Source of the DNA: a virus
IMG/VR virus record: IMGVR_UViG_3300010160_000120
Span: 1-36,276 of that record
Strand: one strand, 5' to 3'
Length of the DNA stretch: 36,276 nt
Shown here: positions 6,922 to 18,400 of the stretch, one piece after another
Numbering within the stretch: the stretch's first letter is position 1
Layout: each line of letters starts with the position of its first letter
The notes under the pieces: generated by a model
What the model saw: only the letters and a program-made list of their open reading frames with translations
Told to the model about the DNA's origin: nothing
Databases searched by the model: none
Translations under genes and position numbers: made by a program

Positions 6922-8455
6922 AAATAATTTTAATCAAGCATCATCTGGATCCAGCGACGCTCGCCCTGGTCCGTTTTTAGCAACTGTGGTCGGCCACCAA
7001 GATCCAACATTCATGGGCACCATTGAAGTTGAATTGTTGCGCCCAACTGGTAATAACAGTGACGAAACTGCTTTGCACCAAGTAAAATACATGAGTCCAT
7101 TCTACGGTGTTACTTCGGCCGCTCATCTTGGTTCAAATAATGATTATGCAAGTACACAAAAAAGTTATGGTTTTTGGATGGTGCCGCCTGATGTGGGCAC
7201 AACAGTAGTGGTAATTTTCATAGACGGTGATCCAAGACGCGGATTCTGGATTGGGTGTGTGCAAGATCAAGGTATGAATTTCATGTTGCCTGGACTTGCT
7301 GCCACGCAAAAAGTCGAAGAAGATGTTGAGGCTGACAAAGCAGGAAGATACGGTAGAGTTCCTGTTGCTGAATACAACAAAAAAGTTACCGGGTTTGAAA
7401 ATCCTGATGGCACACAAACTTGGAAACCCAAACATCCGTTAGCAGATGCGCTAGGTAAACAAGGACTATTATTTGACGACATTAGAGGAATCACATCAAG
7501 CAGTGCCAGACGAGAAGTGCCAAGTATGGTGTTTGGTATCAGTACACCTGGGCCGGTGGATAAAAGAAACGGCGCTCCACGTGGCCGCATTGGCAAGGAA
7601 GAATGGAAGATTGATAATGCGTTTGTAGGCAGACTTGGAGGCAGTACATTTGTAATGGACGACGGCGATGCTAGATATTTGCGAAAGAAAACAGCTAGTG
7701 AAGGCCCTCCTGAGTATGCATCTTTAGAAAACGATGAATCTGGCGGCAATGTAGAAATTCCTCATAACGAATTAATACGTTTAAGAACACGCACTGGGCA
7801 TCAAATACTTTTACACAACAGCGAAGATTTAATTTACATTACTAATTCTAGAGGTACTGCTTGGATAGAGTTATCTAGCGACGGCAAAATAGATGTATAT
7901 TCTAAAGATAGTATTAGCATACGAACAGAGAACGATTTGAATTTTTATGCAGATAGAGATATCAACATGGAAGCAAAACGTAATGTTAATATCAAAGCCG
8001 CAAAGCGTTTTCAGAACGAAGCAGGAAAAGATTATAAGCTACTTGTTACTGAAAATGGATTTATAACCACCAAAGGTATATTTCATATAAACACCACGGG
8101 TAATAATAATTTTACATCAGCAGCCGCAACTAATATTAGAAGTGCTGGCAACCATGTAGAAACTGCGGCACAAATTCATATGAATGGCCCAGCCGCTGCC
8201 ACAGCTACAAAAGCAGAAGTTTTGACTACATTTAAATTACCAACAGATATAGAAGGCGACACTGTGGAAAGTATTTTATTAAGAGTACCAACAACTGAAC
8301 CGTATCCCCATCATGAAAATTTAGATCCAGAAAATTTTAAAACAGACAAAACAGATAGAGAAGCGGGCGCCGCCGGCACTGTTCCGGACTTGTGGAAAAC
8401 TTACTCAACCGGGCCTGACGATACATTTACAGTTAGACCGCCTGTGGCCACTTAG
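6911..8455 (+). CDS. 5: gp5-like baseplate hub/spike protein without a lysozyme domain
   Basis: Central spike of the baseplate. The N-terminal OB-fold of gp5/VgrG type is clear at about 15-125: GPFLATVVGHQDPTFMGTIE, YMSPFYGVTSA, YGFWMVPPDVGTTVVVIF and DGDPRRGFWIGCV. The C-terminal third begins with GHQILLHNSEDLIYITNSRG and continues into a repetitive beta pattern (about 320-375: KIDVYSKDSISIRTENDLN, then YADRDINMEAKRNVNIKA), as in the trimeric beta-helix of gp5 and VgrG spikes. The middle (about 130-290) does not look like T4 lysozyme; I see no Glu-Asp-Thr catalytic arrangement there. Either cell-wall penetration is done elsewhere or no enzyme is needed. The ATG at 6911 has GGGGA just upstream and lies inside the end of the preceding gene. 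Confidence 0.85.
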   Translation: MTIENNFNQASSGSSDARPGPFLATVVGHQDPTFMGTIEVELLRPTGNNSDETALHQVKYMSPFYGVTSAAHLGSNNDYASTQKSYGFWMVPPDVGTTVVVIFIDGDPRRGFWIGCVQDQGMNFMLPGLAATQKVEEDVEADKAGRYGRVPVAEYNKKVTGFENPDGTQTWKPKHPLADALGKQGLLFDDIRGITSSSARREVPSMVFGISTPGPVDKRNGAPRGRIGKEEWKIDNAFVGRLGGSTFVMDDGDARYLRKKTASEGPPEYASLENDESGGNVEIPHNELIRLRTRTGHQILLHNSEDLIYITNSRGTAWIELSSDGKIDVYSKDSISIRTENDLNFYADRDINMEAKRNVNIKAAKRFQNEAGKDYKLLVTENGFITTKGIFHINTTGNNNFTSAAATNIRSAGNHVETAAQIHMNGPAAATATKAEVLTTFKLPTDIEGDTVESILLRVPTTEPYPHHENLDPENFKTDKTDREAGAAGTVPDLWKTYSTGPDDTFTVRPPVAT

Positions 8456-8463
8456 GAGCAATA

Positions 8464-8907
8464 ATGAGTTCAAATTCAAAATTATATAAAAAAATAACAT
8501 TGCCAGCAGTGAGTCAACCTGATAATCTTGGCGAAAAAAAATACAAAGGATTTAGTACAGTTAACACTAATACGGAAAATTTTAATCTCTATGATTTTGA
8601 ACTAATAAAACAGGATTTATTCAATCATTTTTATACACGCCAGGGCGAGAGATTAATGCAGCCATCATTTGGCACAATTATATGGGATTTGTTATTTGAA
8701 CCCTTAACGCCTGAAATAAAGAACTTAGTTTTAGAAAATATTAATCAAATAGTTAACTATGATCCTAGAGTCAAAGCAGAGAATGTGACAGTGACAGCGT
8801 ATGACCAGGGCATACAGGTGCAATGCACCTTGGTATTCTTGCCTTATAACATATCACAAACACTTCAACTACGCTTTGATCAAGCCAACGGACTATTGAT
8901 GCAGTAA
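8464..8907 (+). CDS. 25: gp25-like baseplate wedge protein (GPW/gp25 family)
   Basis: A 147-aa wedge protein of the GPW/gp25 family, related to the small wedge component shared by contractile phages and type VI secretion. Seen: YDFELIKQDLFNHFYTRQGE, the family signature QPSFGTIIWDLLFEPLTPE, the helix VLENINQIVNYDPRVKAENV and the final strands LVFLPYNISQTLQLRFDQ. The ribosome site AGGAG overlaps the gp5 stop region (TAGGAG) 8 bases upstream. It ends the first late unit; a late promoter follows in the 46-base gap before gp6. In T4 gene 25 lies elsewhere, so its place between gp5 and gp6 is a rearrangement relative to T4. Confidence 0.93.
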   Translation: MSSNSKLYKKITLPAVSQPDNLGEKKYKGFSTVNTNTENFNLYDFELIKQDLFNHFYTRQGERLMQPSFGTIIWDLLFEPLTPEIKNLVLENINQIVNYDPRVKAENVTVTAYDQGIQVQCTLVFLPYNISQTLQLRFDQANGLLMQ

Positions 8908-8909
8908 AA

Positions 8910-8922
8910 TACGCAGTTAATA
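8910..8922 (+). repeat. 13-bp box, copy 2 (upstream of late promoter)
   Basis: TACGCAGTTAATA, identical to 3289-3301 and likewise ending 6 bases before an AATAAATA box. Here there is no convincing minus-strand promoter and the hairpin of copy 1 is not kept, so sequence and spacing rather than structure are conserved. Confidence 0.65.
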
Positions 8923-8928
8923 TTTGAA

Positions 8929-8936
8929 AATAAATA
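8929..8936 (+). promoter_or_regulatory. Late promoter before gp6 and the giant gene
   Basis: AATAAATA followed by CAATAC, in the 46-base gap between gp25 and gp6 and 17 bases before the gp6 ATG. The ribosome site AGGA (8944-8947) follows it. Confidence 0.7.
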
Positions 8937-8953
8937 CAATACTAGGATAACAT

Positions 8954-11900
8954 ATGAGCTCCATTGATAGACAAAATAACTTGCTAATTACTGAAGATTG
9001 GAAAAAGATTTACCAGTCCTTTAAAAATGCCGATTTCCAAAGCTATGACTTTGAAAACTTGCGTAGGACTATGATTACCTATCTGCGTACAAATTATCCT
9101 GAAGATTTTAACGATTATATTGAGTCCAGCGAATACCTTGCCCTTGTGGATCTTATTGCGTTCTTGGGACAAAGCATAGCTTTCCGCGTTGACTTAAATG
9201 CTCGTGAAAACTTCTTAGAGCTAGCAGAACGCCGTGACAGTGTATTACGTTTAGCAAGATTAATCAGCTACAACGCCAAGAGAAATATCGCCGCTAACGG
9301 TTTACTAAAATTTACCACAGTTAGAACAACAGAAACTGTAGTAGATAGTAATGGACGTAATTTATCAGGACAAGTTATTACATGGAACGATCCGTCAAAC
9401 ACCAACTGGTTAGACCAATTTACTAAAATTATGAACTCCGCAATGCCTGCAACACAGCAGTTTGGAAACCCAGCGGCTAAAGCAGATATTTACGGTATTC
9501 CAACAAGTCAATATAGATTCCAAGGTTCAAATACTGATGTGCCGGTATACACTTTTTCGAAATCCGTAGCAGGTAAGTCTATGAATTTTGAAATTACCAG
9601 CACAACTTTTAGTGGCGAAGAGTATATCTACGAAGAAGCGCCAAAGGTTGGCAATAGCCCGGCATGCATTTATAGGGACGACGGCCACGGCGCCGCCAGT
9701 ATCAATACAGGATTCTTTTTTAATTTTACGCAAGGTACATTAAATGCTGGAGCATTTACAATCAGTCAACCAAGTACAAATGAATCAATTGATATTGCAA
9801 CACAAAATATTAATAATACAGATGTATGGCTATATAGATTAGATCAAAACGGTAAAGAAGCTGAACTATGGACAAAAATTCCAGAGCTAACTGGAAACAA
9901 TGTCATTTATAACAGTCTTAATAAAAGTATAAAAAATATATATGCAGTAGTTACACGGACAGGCGATGCAGTGAGTCTGGCATTTAGCGACGGCACGTTT
10001 GGTACACTGCCTATTGGTGATTTTAGAACTTATTATCGTATCAGTAACGGATTTTCGTATATTATAAATCCCGCAGATATTAGAAATATTTCTATATCTA
10101 TTCCTTATACTTCTCGTAAAGGTCAAAACGAAACATTAACAGTTACTTTGAGTTTAGTCAGCACAGTATCTAATGCAGAATCTACAGAAACTAATGCATA
10201 TATTAAAGCAAATGCATCAGCAACTTATTATACACAAAATAGAATGATAACAGCAGAGGACTATAATATCAGTCCGTTGTCTGTAAATCAGCAAGTTGCC
10301 AAAATAAAATCTGTAAACAGAACTTCTAGCGGTATTAGTAGATACTTTGATCTTAAAGACCCTACTGGAAAATACAGCAGTACAAATTTATTTGGAAATG
10401 ACGGAGTCATATTTCAAGAATCCTATGTATTGCCTATAAAATTTAAATATAGTACTAAGGTAGATATTGAGGGAATTATATATAATAAAATTATTGATAT
10501 AATTAAAAATCCAGATCTAAGAAATTTTTATTATTCAAATTTTATTAATTTTTTATCAACTAGTTTAAATATTATATGGTACAACAAAACATCTGACACT
10601 GCTTCAAGCACAGGCTATATTGGCGAATTAAACGATATACGACCATATCCTGTGGGCTCATATACCTCAACAGATTTAAAATACTTAACAGCCAATGCTT
10701 TAGTAAAATTTACAGCACCAACCGGTTATTATTTCGATCTTAACAACAATAATGCTCTAATTCTTGGAGATGCTACTCTGTCTAACAGGGTGTCTTATAT
10801 ATGGGCTCAAGTAGTATCGGTTAGTGCCAACGGTACTGCCGCTGGAACTGGTCTACTATCTAACGGACTTGGTCCAATTACTTTAAATCAAGTAATACCA
10901 ACAACTGCCCAAATAACTCAGATTATTCCAAAATTATCCTTATCAATTTCTAATTCTGTTATTACTACAATGATAGATTTAATATACAGTAATAGACCGT
11001 TTGGGTTAAGGTATGATGCAACTGATCAGAGCTGGAAGATAATTTTTGAAAATAATCTAGATTCAATTTCAGGATTTAGTTTATCAAATCAAGGCAACGA
11101 TTCTAATTTAAAAAACGATGCTAGTTGGATCTTACTATTTACAACTGATAATGATTTTTATACTGTCACTACTAGATTACTAAGATATGTATTTGAAAGC
11201 GATGATGAAATACGATTCTTTTTTGAAGATAATTCAACAGTTTATGATAATACAACTAACTCAGTGGTTAAAGATTCAATTAATATATTAAGCATAAATC
11301 CAAAACCAGGCCCAACCGGAAAACCGTTTACACAGGATTTAAAATGGGACATTGTGTCGTCTTTTAATGGATTAGATGGTTATATTGATAATAAAAAGAT
11401 AATAATATCGTTTCAAGATTCTGATAATAATGCTGTTGTTGACAATCCTCAGTTATTTCTTGACATTGTTGATTACACAAATATCACAAATCCTTACATA
11501 GTACAAGAAAAATACGCTATTTCTGCAGGACAAAACGATTATCGTTATAGAGATAATTCAGATAATAAAATAAGATTTTTTTCAACACAATCTAGTGTAG
11601 GATCTTTGTCAAATTATGCCAACGGCCAGTATTTTTATTTTGCTGATACTGGTGTTGTTAAAAAATTAAATTCAACAAAATCAACATTAGTTCCAACCTT
11701 GGATTATAAAATATATGTTGGCAGAGACAATTTAAAATTTCAGTATATTCACAGAGCAGATTATCAATCAAGAATAGATCCAGGCGCAAGTAATATAATG
11801 GACATATATGTTTTAACTAAAAATTATGATACATTGTTCCGACAATGGCTAGACGGATCAACTACAGCACAACCGTTACCGCCAAGCTCTGCTGAACTGT

Positions 11901-12406
11901 ATAATTTAATTGCACCTAAATTAAATCTAATTAAATCTATAAGCGATGAAATTGTATATCATCCAGTAACATACAAATTGTTATTTGGAGCAAACTCATC
12001 TATTGATTTACAAGCTAGTTTTAAAGTTACAAAGAGTCTAAATTCAGTAGTATCAGAAAACGATATTAAATCTCGTGTAATAACAGCAATTAATCAATTC
12101 TTTACTCTTGATAATTGGAACTTTGGTGATATATTTTATTTTACAGAACTATCAACTTATGTAATGACACAGCTTGCTCCTGATATCACTAATTTTATAA
12201 TTGTACCAAGACAAGACGGCGCCTATTTTGGTAGCTTATTTGAAATAAAATGTCCAAGCGATCAAATTTTTATTAGCAGTGCTACTGTAGACGATATTGA
12301 AATAATTACCGGAATAACTTCGGGGAATATTAAGTCAGTTACCGGCCAAGCACTTAGTGCAGTATCTTCACAAAACACAACAAGTTCAACATACGGAAAT
12401 ATCTAA
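8954..12406 (+). CDS. 6: gp6-like baseplate wedge protein, enlarged (1150 aa)
   Basis: Main ring-forming wedge protein. The N-terminal 125 residues match gp6 well in pattern: TEDWKKIYQSFKNADFQSYD, FENLRRTMITYLRTNYPEDF, ESSEYLALVDLIAFLGQSIA, FRVDLNARENFLELAERRDS and LRLARLISYNAKRN. The C-terminus (about 1000-1130) also fits gp6: SFKVTKSLNSVVSENDIKSR, a NFGDIFYFTELSTYV helix and IVPRQDGAYFGSLFEIKCPS. T4 gp6 is about 660 aa, so the middle carries several hundred extra residues. These are rich in Asn, Ser, Thr and Ile and look beta-structured, with no domain I can name. Its stop overlaps the start of the giant gene as TAATG, so the two are probably coupled. Confidence 0.88.
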   Translation: MSSIDRQNNLLITEDWKKIYQSFKNADFQSYDFENLRRTMITYLRTNYPEDFNDYIESSEYLALVDLIAFLGQSIAFRVDLNARENFLELAERRDSVLRLARLISYNAKRNIAANGLLKFTTVRTTETVVDSNGRNLSGQVITWNDPSNTNWLDQFTKIMNSAMPATQQFGNPAAKADIYGIPTSQYRFQGSNTDVPVYTFSKSVAGKSMNFEITSTTFSGEEYIYEEAPKVGNSPACIYRDDGHGAASINTGFFFNFTQGTLNAGAFTISQPSTNESIDIATQNINNTDVWLYRLDQNGKEAELWTKIPELTGNNVIYNSLNKSIKNIYAVVTRTGDAVSLAFSDGTFGTLPIGDFRTYYRISNGFSYIINPADIRNISISIPYTSRKGQNETLTVTLSLVSTVSNAESTETNAYIKANASATYYTQNRMITAEDYNISPLSVNQQVAKIKSVNRTSSGISRYFDLKDPTGKYSSTNLFGNDGVIFQESYVLPIKFKYSTKVDIEGIIYNKIIDIIKNPDLRNFYYSNFINFLSTSLNIIWYNKTSDTASSTGYIGELNDIRPYPVGSYTSTDLKYLTANALVKFTAPTGYYFDLNNNNALILGDATLSNRVSYIWAQVVSVSANGTAAGTGLLSNGLGPITLNQVIPTTAQITQIIPKLSLSISNSVITTMIDLIYSNRPFGLRYDATDQSWKIIFENNLDSISGFSLSNQGNDSNLKNDASWILLFTTDNDFYTVTTRLLRYVFESDDEIRFFFEDNSTVYDNTTNSVVKDSINILSINPKPGPTGKPFTQDLKWDIVSSFNGLDGYIDNKKIIISFQDSDNNAVVDNPQLFLDIVDYTNITNPYIVQEKYAISAGQNDYRYRDNSDNKIRFFSTQSSVGSLSNYANGQYFYFADTGVVKKLNSTKSTLVPTLDYKIYVGRDNLKFQYIHRADYQSRIDPGASNIMDIYVLTKNYDTLFRQWLDGSTTAQPLPPSSAELYNLIAPKLNLIKSISDEIVYHPVTYKLLFGANSSIDLQASFKVTKSLNSVVSENDIKSRVITAINQFFTLDNWNFGDIFYFTELSTYVMTQLAPDITNFIIVPRQDGAYFGSLFEIKCPSDQIFISSATVDDIEIITGITSGNIKSVTGQALSAVSSQNTTSSTYGNI

Positions 12407-15400
12407 TGACTGATTTTACAAATCCATCCGGCTCTAAAGGACTTAGTGTAAATTTAATACCTAACTTTTTTAAAACAGATGCTAACAAAAGATTTTTACA
12501 AGCCACAATTGATCAACTAGTAACACCTGGAGCTGTCAAAAAAGTTAATGGTTTTGTAGGAAGACAATACTCTAAATCAACCAGCGGGACAGATTTATTT
12601 GTTGAAGCCGCTGATACCGCCCGACAGAATTACCAGTTAGAACCATCACTAACTGTGCAAGATACGCTAGGCAACAACACATTTTTTAAAGATTACATAG
12701 ACTACATTAATCAGCTAGAAGTGTTTGGAGCCAATACAACTAATCATGCAAGACTTAATAAGCAAGAATTCTATTCATGGAACCCGCACATTGATTGGGA
12801 CAAATTTGTTAATTTCCAAAATTACTACTGGTTATCCTATGGCCCTAGCACCATTACAATTTACGGTCAGCAATTAACTGCGGAAAGCACATATAAAATT
12901 TCTTTAGAGTACCAAGGTCAAAATAATCAATATGTTTTTACTCCAGACGGATTAACACCAAACCCCTCAATACGACTTTATAGAGGACAGACTTATAAAT
13001 TTATTGTATCCAGTCCAGGTAATCCAATCAGTATTAAAACTGCAAGATCGTTAGGCATTGCTGATCGGTATGTGATTTCAGGTATTGATTCTTACGGAAT
13101 TGAAAACGGCGTAATAACTGTAACAATCCCAGTAAATTCTCCAAATGTTTTATATTACCAAAGCGAAACCGATATCAATCTAGGCGGCGTCTTTGAAATA
13201 TATGATATAGATGAAAATTCTTTTATCAACGTTGCAACAGATATTTTAGGAAAAATTACGTATACATTAAGTAATGGGGTTGCATTGTCCAACGGTATGA
13301 AAGTGTCGTTTGGCGGCCAGGTTTCTCCTTTGGAATACGCAACAGGCGAATACTATGTTGAAGGAGTAGGCACAGCAATTAAATTAATTGAAAAATCTAT
13401 TTTAGAAATATCTACAACCTATACAGAATCTGAAACATTGCTGTTTGACTCGAACAATTTTGATACAGACGCCTTTAGTGATTCAACCGGCTTTGCAAAA
13501 ACATTAGATTACATGGTTATTAATCGAGCCAGCCGAGACCATAACCCTTGGTCTAGATACAACAGATGGTTCCACAAAGATGTAGTAACTGCCAGTGCAA
13601 CATTTAACAAGACCACAGCGTCTTTAGATCAGAGTCTTCGAGCAGTTAGACCTATTTTAGAATTTGATGCCAACTTAAAATTGTTTAATTTTGGTACAGA
13701 TGCTATAGCTGATATTGACTTAGTTGACTCGTTTACTACAGATGCATTTTCAACAATTGAAGGTAGCTTAGGATACAGCATTGATGGTATTAGTTTATCA
13801 GAAGGTCAAAAAATCTTATTCTTATCAGATACGGATAGACTAGTTAAAAATAAAATCTTTAAAGTGGAATTTATTGATGTTAAACACTTGTCAAGCAATT
13901 CTAGACAAATTCATCTAGTAGAATTACATACGCCGGTTATCAACGAAGTAGTGCTAGTTAAACAAGGAAAAGCCAACCAAGGATTAATGTATTGGTTTAA
14001 TGGCACCACGTGGGTACTAGCACAACAAAAATCAGATACTAATCAATTTCCATTGTTTGATGTTGTTGACAATGACGGAATTAGTTTTGGAAATTTAGAA
14101 AAATACGACGGTAGTACATTTAAAGGAACTCACTTATTTTCATATAAAGTTAATGCTGACGGGATTATTGATACTAATCTTGGATTTGGATTATCATATA
14201 GAAATATAGAAAACGTAGGCGATATTGTTTTTAATTTTGATTTTGATATTGATACATTTTCTTACAAAAAAATAACCAATATTATATCAAGCCCAATTAA
14301 CACAGGATATTTACTGACAAAGGATTATGCAGGAAATACAGTTTATACAAATGCATGGGAAAAATGTAACGTAAAAACAACTCAACCTGCTATTCGAATT
14401 TATAAAAATTCAAACACTGTTAATAATTTTAAATTAGATATTTTTGATAATGTGCTAGATCTTGCAGATCTACTAGTTCGAGTCTACATTAACGGAAAAC
14501 GTATAGCTAAAGATAAGTGGTCAATAGCAGATAGTTCAGATTATAAAATTATAAAATTTAAAACTGATGTTTTAATCACTGACGTTATTACGATTAAGGC
14601 ATATGCCGCCCAGCCAGTTAATGATAATGGATTTTATGAAATTCCTGTAAACTTGCAACATAATCCTATGAACAGCGCATTATCGTCGCTGACATTGGGA
14701 GAAGTAATTGATCACGTTGACAGCATTGTTGATAACATTTATATGGATGATATCAACATAGAAAAAACTAACTTTGATACGTCAACTGCTCTTACTTTTG
14801 TTGGAACATTTCCAGGAGCAAGCAATTTACGAGATTTAGGTAATATTACCCCGTACGGCACAAAATTTGTTCAACACAGCGGCCCAGCAAGTATTTCTTT
14901 ATATCATATCACAACTGATACTAATAATGTAATACGATCAGTGCAGGAAAGTAGAGACAAATATGTTCAATTCAAAAAGAATTTCTTAGCAATTGCTTTA
15001 AATTTGGGGGTTGAAACAACCCCTGCAAAACAAGTTGATTTAATATTAGAAAAGATTAATAAAGATTATTCAAAGACAAATTCGTATTATTTTAGTGACA
15101 TGGTTCCGTATCGAGCAAGCACAACAACCAATATAACTGTAGTCGATGCTCGTATAAAAACATATCCTTTAAAAACAGCATTCACTTTAGACACATTGTC
15201 TAGCAGGGCAGTTATTGTTTATGTTAATAATGACCAATTAATTTATAACAAAGATTATTATTTCAGCGAGCAAGGATTTGTTGTTATCTCAATAAATTTA
15301 CATGAAAGCGATGTTATAACTATTTCTGAATATGAAAGTACAGACGGCTCGTATGTCCCTGAAACTCCTACAAAATTAGGCATGTGGCCAAAATATGAGC

Positions 15401-18400
15401 CAAAAATTTATCTTGATACAACGTTGGTCACTCCAAGATTGATGATACAAGGACATGATGGTAGCCATATATTGGCTTATGGTGATTACAGAGATGGTAT
15501 TATACTTGAACTAGAAAAACGAATTTTTAATAACATCAAAATAGAATATAACACAGAAATTTTTGATATTGCAGAGTTGTTACCTAGCTATAATCGACCC
15601 GGTGACTATTCTCGTACAGAGTTCAATCAAGTACTGGCCCCGTCATTTTATCAGTGGTCATCATTAGTTGATAGAGATTTCACAAAGCCTTTGAGCTTTG
15701 ACAGAAATAATCCGTTTACTTTTAAATACAATTCTTTTAGTACACCAGACGGAAAAGAAGTTCCAGGTTACTGGCGCGGAATTTATCAATGGATTTATGA
15801 TACAGATAGACCCAATCTATGCCCGTGGGAAATGCTAGGATTTAGTTTAGAACCTAGTTGGTGGCAAGGCTCCTACGGCCCTGCACCGTACACTAGTGAT
15901 AATCTTGTAATGTGGAAAGATATTTCAGAAGGGTTTGTAAGAAAACCTGGCGTTCCTGCAATACAATTAAAGAAATATATTAAACCATTTTTAATACAGC
16001 ACTTGCCGGTTGATAACGAAGGTAATTTAGTTAACCCATTAGTTTCTGGATTTGTGAATGGAACAATAACATCAAATTCTCAAACAGATTTTGTATTTGG
16101 TGATGTTGGTCCTGTTGAAAATGCATGGCGACGTAGTAGTCATTATCCGTTCAGCGTAATATTAAGTGCAATTTTATTAAAACCAGCTGACACTTTTGGA
16201 AAATTATTAGATAGATCCAGAATCAAACGAAATCTATGCGGCCAACTAATTTATAGTGAGACAGGATTACGAATCAAAGTATCAGATATTACATTACCAA
16301 GCATTTATTCTAGTGAAGGCCGTGTGCAAACATCTGGTATTATTAATTATATTGTAAATTATATTCTGAGTGATAATTTAAAATCATACAACAACTACAT
16401 TTATGATTTGTCTTATTTGAATACACAATTAAGTCATAGGATTGGGGCATTTACAGCAAAGGAAAAATTTAAATTATTATTAGATTCTAAATCTCCAATC
16501 TCTACAACAAGTGTGTTTGTCCCGCCAGAGGATTATACACTAATATTAAATTCATCGTCTCCTATAAAACGATTAGTTTATAGCGGAGTTATCATTAGTA
16601 AAATAGCTGATGAATATGAAATTAAAGGATATAGTAGGACTGCTCCTTATTTTAAATATTATCAATATCAGCAATCTGGAGCCACTATAAATATTGGCGG
16701 CATTTCAGAAAATTTTGTTGCATGGACATCGGGCGAGAAATATGCAATAGGTACGTTAGTTAAGTATAACAACAAATATTTTAGATCAACAGCAACGCAT
16801 ACTAGTGCAACTACCTTTGACATATCATTCTATCAATCGTTGCCACGTTTGCCAGTAATTGGCGGCAGAGATGCAATACTTAGAAAATCATGGGATAAGT
16901 CTAGTGTTAATGTAGCTTCTTATGGTACTAAATTTAGCGCAATACAAGATGTGGTTGATTTTCTACTAGGGTACGGCGAATATTTAAAAGATCAAGGATT
17001 TATATTTGATGAATTTAATCCTGTATTAAAAGCAGTTACTAACTGGGAAACTAGTGCAAAAGAATTTTTATTTTGGACGACACAGAATTGGTCCAACGGT
17101 CAAGACAAATGGAAAGATTGGATTCCAGGCATACGTCTGAAATATGGTGACATTGTTCGTTACAACGGAGATTACTATAAATCCAACAAAGATGCAACCT
17201 CTAGTATATTTTTAGAATCTGCATTTACAAAACTTGACGAATTAGCTAGCAATGGCGCCGCCGCAATAAGTTTAAGTCCCGCCGCCGCAAAACTAACATT
17301 TAAAACAGCATTAAGCGTAATAGATGATATCCGTAATCCTTTTAACGGATACGAAATTTTTAAAGTTGACGGCACCCCGCTTGAACCAAGTTTTATAAAT
17401 TCTTTTAGAGAAGACAATGCAGTCAGTTATAGTCCACGAGGTGATGCTGGTATTTACGGAGCAACCTTTTATCTAATACAACAAGAGCATGTTGTCTTAT
17501 TAAACAACAGCACAATATTTAATGATACAATTTTTAAACCAGAAACAGGATACAAACAAGACAGGATTAAAGTTTCTGGATATGTTAGCACAAATTGGTA
17601 CGGCGGACTAGATATTCCAGGTTTTATCCTTGATGTAGCTAAAATACAAAACTGGACTCCATGGGAAGATTATGACTTAGGAGATATTATAAAATATAAA
17701 CAATTTTATTATACTGCAAGTAAATTCTTACCCGGTGCAGTATCTTTTGTTAGCGAAGATTGGATATTACTCGATAAAAAACCAACGACTCAGCTGTTGC
17801 CTAACTGGACCTATAAAGCAGAACAATTTACTGATTTTTATAGTTTAGATAGTGATAATTTTGATACAGCACAGCAAACATTAGCTCAACACTTAATTGG
17901 ATACCAAAAAAGACAATATCTTACAAATATTATTAAAGATGACGTAAGCGAATTTAAATTTTACCAAGGAATGATTCGTGAAAAAGGAACTCAAAACAGT
18001 TTAAACAAATTATTTGACGTAAAATCAGCCTCGGCCGAAGAAAGTCTAACATTCTACGAGGAATGGGCGATTAGAACAGGACAATATGGCGCCAGCGAAG
18101 CATTTGAAGTTATCGAGTTTACACTAGACGAATCAAAAATTAGAAGTAACCCGCAAGGATTCTACTTATCGGAGAATAGTGATGATCCTAACGATTTTAT
18201 TATTACATACAATGCAAACCAATTATATTTAAAACCTTCCGGGTATAAATCAAACCCATGGCCCGAGTTAAAAACATATCACCCTTATTTAAGAAGTGGT
18301 GGATATTTTAGATCGGATGAAGTATCTGTAACCTTAGTTTCTTTAAATGACATCTTATTAAAAGACCCAGCTGATTTTAAACCAAACTCTTATATAGCAG

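Noticed and set aside
16686-16693. Perfect TATAAATA inside the giant gene
   Set aside because: It matches the T4 late consensus exactly, but no gene start follows. A few such octamers are expected by chance on one strand of 36 kb at this AT content.
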